This document shows positions 8,053 to 13,894 of a stretch of 16,002 nt of DNA, piece by piece. The stretch spans positions 1 through 16,002 of the forward strand of contig CALEMB010000005.1 in the NCBI GenBank assembly GCA_937902805.1. The letters are read 5' to 3'. The notes below the pieces were generated by a model, which did no database searches, had not been told where the DNA came from, and saw only the letters and a list, made by a program, of their open reading frames with translations. Within the stretch, counting starts at the first letter, position 1. Each line of letters starts with the position of its first letter. The stretch comes from an uncultured Bacteroidales bacterium (GTDB lineage: Bacteria > Bacteroidota > Bacteroidia > Bacteroidales > F082). Position numbers and translations under genes: made by a program.

Positions 8053-8475
8053 ATGAAAAAGATATTCCTGTTATTATTCATGGCCTTTGCATTGGCATCC
8101 TGCTCAAACCAACTGACCGAGAAAGTGATGGCAACCTACCCTGACGGCACAACGAAAGTCGTTCATTATTACGATAAGAACGACCAATGCGTGAAGGAGT
8201 CCGAGTATTACCAAACGGGTCAGGTGAAGATGGAAGGTGGCATGAAAAACGGCAAGATGGAAGGGGAGTGGACCGCTTATTTCATCGACGGTCGTGTGCA
8301 GAGTCATGGCTTTTTCGAGAATGGCAAACGCACTGGCGCGGCAGAAGTGTATTATTCCAACGGCAACAAGTACGAAGAAGGCTCCTACAAGGAAGGTAAG
8401 CACGTCGGAAATTGGAAATTCTACGACGAGCAGGGCAACCTCATCAAGGAAGTCGATTACGGCGAAGGCGAATAA
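8053..8475 (+). CDS. Small lipoprotein with MORN-variant (YwqK-type) repeats
   Basis: 140 residues from ATG 8053, chosen because it begins a clean lipoprotein signal (lipobox LASC, Cys17); the frame extends to a GTG at 8017 without a signal-like sequence. After Cys17 come about three to four units of roughly 23 residues in the MORN-variant pattern: MKNGKMEGEWTAYFIDG, FFENGKRTGAAEVYYSNG, SYKEGKHVGNWKFYDEQG. Databases often label such proteins YwqK-family antitoxins, but there is no partner toxin here and the lipid anchor argues for an envelope role. It follows pyrC by 54 bases with no clear promoter, so it is probably the last gene of that operon. Molecular function unknown. Confidence 0.85.
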   Translation: MKKIFLLLFMAFALASCSNQLTEKVMATYPDGTTKVVHYYDKNDQCVKESEYYQTGQVKMEGGMKNGKMEGEWTAYFIDGRVQSHGFFENGKRTGAAEVYYSNGNKYEEGSYKEGKHVGNWKFYDEQGNLIKEVDYGEGE

Positions 8476-8490
8476 GCCTTATTTCTTTTT
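8465..8490 (+). terminator. Probable terminator at the convergent gene junction
   Basis: AAGGC (8465-8469) pairs with GCCTT (8476-8480) around a 6-base loop holding the TAA stop, followed by ATTTCTTTTT. On the plus strand this is a short but plausible intrinsic terminator. Its T-tract lies inside the last codons of the opposite gene, where it encodes a Lys-rich C-terminus. The minus strand has no matching T-tract. Confidence 0.5.
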
Positions 8491-9843
8491 GTCTTTCCAG
8501 CTGTACAGGTTGATTCCAAAAGTGAACTCGGCATAGTCGATGACGACTTCGTGGACTTTCATGAACGACCCGACGAACATGTTGTGGTTCTTGCCCAAGT
8601 AATACTTAAATCCCAAGCGCCCGTAGAAGGTGCGGTAGCAAGGTGGCAGGTAGGTATTTTCGAAGTTGCTCTCTGAGGACTCGGCCAAGCCCCAAGTCTT
8701 CTTTTGGTCAGTGCCATAGTAGATGCCATGCCAGAGGTAATAGGCACCGCCGAGGCAGAAGGCGAAGCGGTTGAAGTTGATTTCGAACATCACCGAGGGT
8801 GCAAGATGAAGGCCACGGGCAAAGCTGTATTCCATCAGCGGGATGGCATCGTCGCCAGTGAAATGTCCATCTCCATCATTGAATAATTGTTGAGCTTTAT
8901 CGTACATGCGCTTCGTCTCGCCGGTCCAGCCGAAGTCCAAGGCCACGTCATAGCTGAACTTGGGGTGGAACTGACGGTGCACGCCGATTTGGATGACGTT
9001 GGCGAAATAATAAGGACGCTCGTTGGGCATGTCGTCGACCATAGTGCCGTCGGCGGTCTGGTAACACCTCATCGATTCGTTGGTCTGCAAGAGGCCTACC
9101 GACCCGGTGGCGAAGATGGCTGTGCTTTTCTCGAACTTCGGGCGCGGCTTTTCCTTGGGGACAAGCTCGGGCCGACCCAAAGGATGGTAACGTAGTCCCA
9201 CCACCCAGCTGAACACGTTGATGCCGCAGTTCGGCAGACGCAGTGCTGCATTCGATGAATGTGAGAATTGGTAGCGTAATGTGATGTCGAAGTTGTCCTC
9301 GATCATAAAAGTCGGGCCGACATCAATGGCGAGGTGGACATTGGCCACGGAGCCGATGAATTCGTCGCCGTGTTTGGTCCAAAACGAGAAACCGCCCATG
9401 ATGTCGTAGTCGAGCGACCAGTGTTTGCCACGATAGAAATGTCCGTTGATGAAGCCGCCCAACGAGTAGCAGTCGCCAAGGGGACGCCATGTCTCTCTTT
9501 CGTAGCCCAAATCGTCGCGGTCGACAAATCTGATGCTGTCGACGTTGTTCTTTTCGAAGCGCAGGAAGGCACCATAGGAGAGGAAGTTGAAGTCACGCTC
9601 CCATTTCAGGCGACCGTCGGTTTGCCGGCCAATGCGCAGGTCAACGCCATATTGCGGTAGTACTTTCATGTAGGCGTGACGCTCTTCAAAAGGAAAATAC
9701 TTGCCTAAGCGGCCGTCCACTTCAAAGTAGGTGCGGCTGTCGAAACTGAAAAACGACTCTTGTGCCATGACGCTTTTCGAATAGGTCATAGCGGCTAAGA
9801 TGACGACAAGCAATAATGCCTTGCTTGAAGAAAAGGGTTTCAT
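8479..9843 (-). CDS. PagL-like (lipid A deacylase/acyloxyacyl hydrolase-related) outer membrane protein
   Basis: 454 residues with a signal peptide (cleavage likely near residue 27, SVMA then QES), so exported to the outer membrane. Residues about 30-220 resemble the PagL beta barrel, which removes an acyl chain from lipid A. The diagnostic segment is FSHSSNAALRLPNCGIN (193-209): His195 and Ser197 match the catalytic His and Ser of PagL. The position 14 residues after the His, Glu in PagL, is Asn209. The C-terminal half (about 240-454) is a second set of amphipathic strands (VIQIGVHRQF, LHLAPSVMFEINF, FYGRLGFKYYLG, FTFGINLYSW). The protein is therefore much longer than PagL (about 150-170 residues). 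It lies 36 bases after the phospholipase gene. Fold likely; catalysis uncertain. Confidence 0.72.
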   Translation of the reverse strand: MKPFSSSKALLLVVILAAMTYSKSVMAQESFFSFDSRTYFEVDGRLGKYFPFEERHAYMKVLPQYGVDLRIGRQTDGRLKWERDFNFLSYGAFLRFEKNNVDSIRFVDRDDLGYERETWRPLGDCYSLGGFINGHFYRGKHWSLDYDIMGGFSFWTKHGDEFIGSVANVHLAIDVGPTFMIEDNFDITLRYQFSHSSNAALRLPNCGINVFSWVVGLRYHPLGRPELVPKEKPRPKFEKSTAIFATGSVGLLQTNESMRCYQTADGTMVDDMPNERPYYFANVIQIGVHRQFHPKFSYDVALDFGWTGETKRMYDKAQQLFNDGDGHFTGDDAIPLMEYSFARGLHLAPSVMFEINFNRFAFCLGGAYYLWHGIYYGTDQKKTWGLAESSESNFENTYLPPCYRTFYGRLGFKYYLGKNHNMFVGSFMKVHEVVIDYAEFTFGINLYSWKDKKK

Positions 9844-9879
9844 AAAAATGGTAAATGGTTGGTTTGTAGCTGGTTGTGT

Positions 9880-10998
9880 CTATTTGTTGGCTTTCTCCTC
9901 GTCGTTGTTGTACCAATCAAGATAAGCCTGGGTGAAATCGCGGCCCGATTCAACAAGGGCTTGTTTTTTTTGGTCGGAAATATCGAAATCGGTTGCTCCG
10001 ATGCCAAGCGAGTCAATGTAGATGGTGCGCTGCCAGTCGTCGCTATGCAGGTGCACGTTTTTCTGGAAATCGATAAGCGTAGTGACCAGGGCCTTGGTAT
10101 AGGTAAATAGGCTCTTGATTTCTTTCGTTGAAGGGGTGGCGTTGGGGTCGAGGTAAGTAATGATTTCTTCCTGGCCATCCAAACGGAATCCTAAAGTCTC
10201 CTTGTTGTAGACATATTCGTTGACTTGACTGATACTTCTCGTCTTTCTGCTTTTCTCCTTCATTTTCTCGTTGATTTTTTTGTAGTAATCAGTCTTTCGG
10301 GCATTCTCCTGGTCAAAGAGATAGTTGTTGCGGTCGAATACCTTGATGGCATAGTTGTCCAAAAGGCCACCGTCGACATAGACGTGGTCGTTGCCGTCCA
10401 TCCCTTTCACAGCCGCGAAAAACAATGGTATCGACATGGAGATGCGAGCAGCATCGGCAATCTTCACGTTGGGGGTGAGGGCAGCGCTGAACACCTTGGA
10501 ATAACCCGTTGAGAGGTCGGAACCCATCAAGTAAATGTCCCTGTATTTCTTTTCATCAGCGAGTTCTTTGAAGGTGATTTCTCCGTTGCTGGTCTTTTTT
10601 TCTATGTAGCTGGCCATAAGGTCGCGGAAGAAGTCTCCTTTGTACCAGCCGTAGTCAGAGATGAAACGTTTCGTGTCGCGCACAAAGCCCCACGAGCTGT
10701 CCATGAAGTTTCGGAAATTGATTTCCCAAAGGATGTCACCAATCTCTTTAGCGGTGTAACCCAATCCGACGAGAACGGCTACCATGGCACCGGCTGAAGT
10801 GCCAGCCACGCGCTCAATGTCCTCGAGGATGCCTTCTTCGTCAAGCTTCTCCAAGGCACCCACGTAGGCAATACCTTTCACGCCGCCGCCTTCAAAGACG
10901 AGGTTTTTGAAGTGATACTTTGGGGCGCTCTTAGCGGTCTTTGAATTGCTTTCGTTACTTTTCATGATAGTCTTGATTTTATTGACTTGTCTGCTCAT
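9880..10998 (-). CDS. Patatin-like phospholipase
   Basis: 372 residues. Patatins are serine lipases with a Ser-Asp dyad that cleave acyl chains from phospholipids. All three hallmarks are present: glycine-rich oxyanion loop EGGGVKG (36-42), nucleophile elbow GTSAG with Ser68, and DGG with catalytic Asp209. The segment RISMSIPLFFAAV before the DGG is also typical. I see no signal peptide or membrane segment, so a cytoplasmic or inner-face location is likely. After about residue 230 comes a charged helical stretch, then a C-terminal region I do not recognise. ATG 10998 leaves 17 bases to the cysS stop; ATG 10965 (MKSNES) is also possible and removes nothing catalytic. It is probably co-transcribed with cysS and the PagL-like gene. 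Confidence 0.9.
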   Translation of the reverse strand: MSRQVNKIKTIMKSNESNSKTAKSAPKYHFKNLVFEGGGVKGIAYVGALEKLDEEGILEDIERVAGTSAGAMVAVLVGLGYTAKEIGDILWEINFRNFMDSSWGFVRDTKRFISDYGWYKGDFFRDLMASYIEKKTSNGEITFKELADEKKYRDIYLMGSDLSTGYSKVFSAALTPNVKIADAARISMSIPLFFAAVKGMDGNDHVYVDGGLLDNYAIKVFDRNNYLFDQENARKTDYYKKINEKMKEKSRKTRSISQVNEYVYNKETLGFRLDGQEEIITYLDPNATPSTKEIKSLFTYTKALVTTLIDFQKNVHLHSDDWQRTIYIDSLGIGATDFDISDQKKQALVESGRDFTQAYLDWYNNDEEKANK

Positions 10999-11015
10999 AG
11001 TGTATTGGTTTTGTT

Positions 11016-12509
11016 TTATTCCATGATCCAGCTGGTGCCTTCCTTGCCGTCCTTCAGGGTAATGTGCAGCTTGGCGAGTTCATCGCGGATCTTGTCGCTG
11101 GTGGCCCAGTCCTTATTGGCGCGGGCGGTCTTGCGGATGTCGATGATGGTCTGCATCAGACCGTCGACAACGGCACCGCTGCCTTCGGAAGCGTTGCTTT
11201 CCACCAAGCCCAAAATGTCGAAGACGAATTCCTGGAACAACTTGTTGAGCATGACCAGATCCTCGTTGTTGATTTGTGCCTTGCCGTCTTTCACGGTGTT
11301 CACGATACGTACCGCCTCAAACAGATTAGCGATGACGATAGGACTGTTGAAGTCGTCGTTCATGGCATCGTAGCAGGCGTCGACAATCTTTTGGATGTCA
11401 AGATTGGCGGCACCTTCTGTGGCTTTCAGGCCTTTGGCGGCTTTCACGGCTTCCATCAGACGGTTGTAACCCTTTTCGGCAGCTTGCAGGGCTTCGTTGC
11501 TGAAATCGACGGTGGAACGATAGTGGGCCTGCAGGATGAAGAAACGGATAGTCATCGGACTGTAGGCCTGTGCCAGCATCTCTTCGCCCGTCTTGGGGTT
11601 GATGTGGCTGCCGTTGAAGAACTCGTCGAGGGTGATGAAGTTGCCTAACGACTTGCCCATCTTCTGCCCGCCTATGGTAATCATGTTGTTGTGCATCCAG
11701 TAGGTGACAGGTTGTTTGCCGTTGGCGGCCACGCTTTGCGCAATCTCCGACTCGTGGTGGGGGAACATGAGGTCCATGCCGCCGCCGTGGATGTCGAAGG
11801 TCTCACCAAGATACTTGCAACCCATGGCCGAGCACTCCATGTGCCAGCCCGGGAAGCCGTCGCTCCAAGGCGAAGGCCAGCGCATGATGTGCTTGGGTTC
11901 GGCCTTTTTCCATAAAGCGAAGTCGACGGGGTTGTGTTTCTCCTCTTGACCACTCAGCTCGCGTGTGGTGTTGAGCATCTCCTCGAAGTTGCGTCCCGAG
12001 AGGATGCCGTAGGGGTGCTCCTTATTATATTTTTCGATGTCGAAATACACCGAGCCGTTCTCCACATAGGCATATCCGTGGTCGAGTATTTTCTGCACCA
12101 TGGCGATTTGCTCGATGATGTGACCTGAGGCGTGAGGCTCAATGGACGGGCGCAGCACATTCAGCTTGTCCATGGCGGCGTGATAGCGGTTGGTGTAGTA
12201 TTGAGCCACCTCCATGGGTTCGAGATTCTCGATGCGGGCTTTCTTGGCGATTTTGTCCTCACCTTCGTCGGCATCATGTTCCAAATGGCCCACATCAGTG
12301 ATGTTGCGTACATAGCGCACTTTATAGCCGAGGTGTTTCAAATATCTGAAAACCAAGTCGAAAGTGATAGCCGGTCTCGCATGACCGAGGTGTGCATCGC
12401 CATAGACGGTGGGACCGCAGACATACATGCCCACATGCGGGGCATTCAAGGGTTTAAAAGGTTGCTTGCAGCGCGAAAGGCTGTTATAAATGTATAGGGC
12501 GTTGTTCAT
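11016..12509 (-). CDS. cysS: Cysteinyl-tRNA synthetase
   Basis: 497 residues from ATG 12509; the frame extends to TTG 12539, but that overlaps the promoter. The class I synthetase charges tRNA-Cys with cysteine in the cytoplasm. Visible motifs are CGPTVYGDAHLGHARP, with the HIGH-type signature as HLGH and a zinc-binding Cys, and then GWHMECSAM (zinc Cys), FPHHESE (zinc His/Glu) and KMGKSLGN (KMSKS signature). The KMGKS spelling departs from canonical KMSKS but is, to my recollection, usual in this phylum. The C-terminal anticodon-binding region is present and the length is normal. It heads a minus-strand unit with the phospholipase and the PagL-like gene. Confidence 0.97.
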   Translation of the reverse strand: MNNALYIYNSLSRCKQPFKPLNAPHVGMYVCGPTVYGDAHLGHARPAITFDLVFRYLKHLGYKVRYVRNITDVGHLEHDADEGEDKIAKKARIENLEPMEVAQYYTNRYHAAMDKLNVLRPSIEPHASGHIIEQIAMVQKILDHGYAYVENGSVYFDIEKYNKEHPYGILSGRNFEEMLNTTRELSGQEEKHNPVDFALWKKAEPKHIMRWPSPWSDGFPGWHMECSAMGCKYLGETFDIHGGGMDLMFPHHESEIAQSVAANGKQPVTYWMHNNMITIGGQKMGKSLGNFITLDEFFNGSHINPKTGEEMLAQAYSPMTIRFFILQAHYRSTVDFSNEALQAAEKGYNRLMEAVKAAKGLKATEGAANLDIQKIVDACYDAMNDDFNSPIVIANLFEAVRIVNTVKDGKAQINNEDLVMLNKLFQEFVFDILGLVESNASEGSGAVVDGLMQTIIDIRKTARANKDWATSDKIRDELAKLHITLKDGKEGTSWIME

Positions 12510-12536
12510 AATTAATATGATGGTTTGATTTGGTTG

Positions 12537-12544
12537 CAAAAGTA
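12537..12544 (-). promoter_or_regulatory. -7 element for cysS
   Basis: On the minus strand this reads TACTTTTG, an exact TAnnTTTG match, 27 bases before ATG 12509. No strong -33 TTTG is seen. The inverted repeat at 12583-12606 lies about 40 bases upstream of it. Confidence 0.6.
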
Positions 12545-12582
12545 CAAAATATTGTCGTGAAAGAAGAAAATGTGTGAAAAAT

Positions 12583-12606
12583 AAAATTCGATTTTTTGCG
12601 AATTTT
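12583..12606 (+). promoter_or_regulatory. Candidate HigA operator: perfect inverted repeat over the higBA -33 element
   Basis: AAAATTCG (12583-12590) and CGAATTTT (12599-12606) are perfect complements separated by 8 bases. The spacer ends in TTTG (12595-12598), the likely -33 element. HigA-type antitoxins repress their own operon by binding palindromes at the promoter, so a dimer here would block RNA polymerase. Confidence 0.65.
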
Positions 12607-12627
12607 CCAAAATAATGTCTATTTTTG
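12595..12627 (+). promoter_or_regulatory. higBA promoter
   Basis: The -33 TTTG (12595-12598) and -7 TATTTTTG (12620-12627) are separated by 21 bases, the best full promoter match in the window. Transcription should begin within a few bases of the ATG at 12632, so the toxin mRNA may be leaderless or nearly so. Confidence 0.7.
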
Positions 12628-12631
12628 CGGC

Positions 12632-12946
12632 ATGAAAGTCACATTTGAACAGACATATTTGAAGGAATTATATGAACAAGGCAAGACCAGTGACAAAAAG
12701 CATCGGTTCCAACCAGATATTGTCAAAAGGTACCAGCAACGAATTAAAACCTTGGTCAGTTCGCCGCGCATCGAAACGCTTTACCAAATCAAGTCGTTGA
12801 ACTATGAGGTATTGAGCGGTGACAAGGCAGGGATTTCCTCGATACGGGTCAACGACAAGTATCGTATTGAGTTTACCGTCAATATGGCTGAAGAGCCTCT
12901 TGTGATTATTTGTAACGTTTTGGAATTGTCAAACCACTATAAATGA
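12632..12946 (+). CDS. higB: HigB-type toxin of a type II toxin-antitoxin system
   Basis: 104 residues from ATG 12632; the frame runs back to a TTG at 12596, but that lies inside the promoter. It has the RelE/ParE-superfamily HigB pattern: a helical N-terminus, LYQIKSLNYEVLSGDKAGISSIRVNDKYRIEF, and the terminal VIICNVLELSNHYK. Conserved basic residues Arg72 and Arg78 and the late His102 are candidates for ribosome-dependent mRNA cleavage. The toxin gene precedes the antitoxin gene by 7 bases, the reversed order typical of hig loci. No truncation is visible, so both partners look intact. Toxicity is known of the family, not shown here. Confidence 0.92.
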   Translation: MKVTFEQTYLKELYEQGKTSDKKHRFQPDIVKRYQQRIKTLVSSPRIETLYQIKSLNYEVLSGDKAGISSIRVNDKYRIEFTVNMAEEPLVIICNVLELSNHYK

Positions 12947-12953
12947 AAATACT

Positions 12954-13298
12954 ATGATTACAATGCAAAATATTGACCCTCAAATGATTGCCAACAATTT
13001 GATGCCATCAGAACCTGTGCATCCAGGGCCATTGTTGAAGGAAGAGATTGAATATCGTGGAATTACTCAGAAGCAGTTGGCGCAGCAGATGGGTGTCTCC
13101 TATTCGGTGTTGAATGAGATTCTCAATGGTAAGCGTCCTGTTTCGATTGAATATGCCCTCTATTTGGAGGCTGTGTTAGGCATCGATGCGCAATTGTGGA
13201 TTCAGATGCAGGCGGACTATAATCTTCAAGTCGCCAAAACTGACAGAAAAATAAATCGCCATCTTCTCGAAATCAGGAAGATTGCGGCGGCGTTTTGA
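12954..13298 (+). CDS. higA: HigA-type antitoxin, XRE-family DNA-binding protein
   Basis: 114 residues. The HigA signature HPGPLLKEEIEYRGITQKQLAQQMGVSYSVLNEILNGKRPVS (residues 23-64) holds the helix-turn-helix and is followed by YALYLEAVLGIDAQLWIQMQ. HigA neutralises HigB and represses the shared promoter; the inverted repeat at 12583-12606 is the obvious binding site. ATG 12954 gives the 7-base gap from higB; ATG 12963 is a possible alternative. The next gene begins 20 bases on with no visible promoter, so higBA regulation may extend to the two genes downstream. Confidence 0.94.
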   Translation: MITMQNIDPQMIANNLMPSEPVHPGPLLKEEIEYRGITQKQLAQQMGVSYSVLNEILNGKRPVSIEYALYLEAVLGIDAQLWIQMQADYNLQVAKTDRKINRHLLEIRKIAAAF

Positions 13299-13318
13299 TA
13301 CTGTAAAACTGATTAATC

Positions 13319-13894
13319 ATGACCACTTCCATTTTCCGACTTGATGAAATCCGTTGCAATGAAACTGAATCGCCGAGTTATCTTGAAGCAATCACTTCTG
13401 TTCGTGGACATTTCTCATCTCTTGAAAAGGCTGTTGCAGCAATGAAGCGAAATGCTTCGGAAACATATGTCTCCGAGGAGATTTATGCGTATTTGATAAA
13501 AGAAATTGCCATTGACGGCAATCTTGGCGATGTAGACTGGTTAAGTGTCAGGTCGTACGACCCATCAGGAAATCTGCTTGAGGAATGCCTTCAAGACTAC
13601 AATCTTGTTAACCAGTATTATGGGCGCAACAAAGAAGATATTCATTTCAAAGTTGGTGACATAGTAGAAGCCTTGTGCTATAATAGAATTGATTTCGGGA
13701 TTATCGCCGCGTTGCCCCCAATGCCAGAAGACCATTTCCCAGTGCTTGATGCCATGGACGATAGTTATCTAATCTTGCCAATTTCGGAAGACCCAGATGT
13801 TCATCTTCATATTCCTCCTACCCATGTGTTTAAGTTAAGTCACTTCATTTCAGAAGAAAATCGCATTGGCCTTATTAAAAAACTAAAGTCATGA
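13319..13894 (+). CDS. Protein of unknown function, partner of the downstream helicase
   Basis: 191 residues with no signal peptide or membrane segment; probably cytoplasmic. I do not recognise a named family. The first third is helical (SVRGHFSSLEKAVAAMKRNASETY, EEIYAYLIKEIAID). The middle reads VDWLSVRSYDPSGNLLEECLQDYN, and an apparently beta-rich part follows (IHFKVGDIVEALCYNRIDFGIIAALPPMP), whose VGDIVE start recalls small SH3-like barrels. That comparison is weak. Many conserved-looking acidic stretches occur in the last third (DAMDDSYLILPISEDPDVHLHIPP). Its stop overlaps the helicase start by 4 bases (ATGA), which implies coupled translation and probably a joint function. GC content is low (37% in a 60-base sample). 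Confidence 0.8.
   Translation: MTTSIFRLDEIRCNETESPSYLEAITSVRGHFSSLEKAVAAMKRNASETYVSEEIYAYLIKEIAIDGNLGDVDWLSVRSYDPSGNLLEECLQDYNLVNQYYGRNKEDIHFKVGDIVEALCYNRIDFGIIAALPPMPEDHFPVLDAMDDSYLILPISEDPDVHLHIPPTHVFKLSHFISEENRIGLIKKLKS

Noticed and set aside
8053..8475. MORN-repeat lipoprotein as the antitoxin of a toxin-antitoxin pair
   Set aside because: The YwqK label is a domain-level match only. There is no toxin next to it, and a lipid-anchored protein would not neutralise a cytoplasmic toxin.
11064..11648. 194-codon plus-strand frame opposite cysS
   Set aside because: It is antisense to a well-supported synthetase gene, with no promoter, signal or motif of its own.
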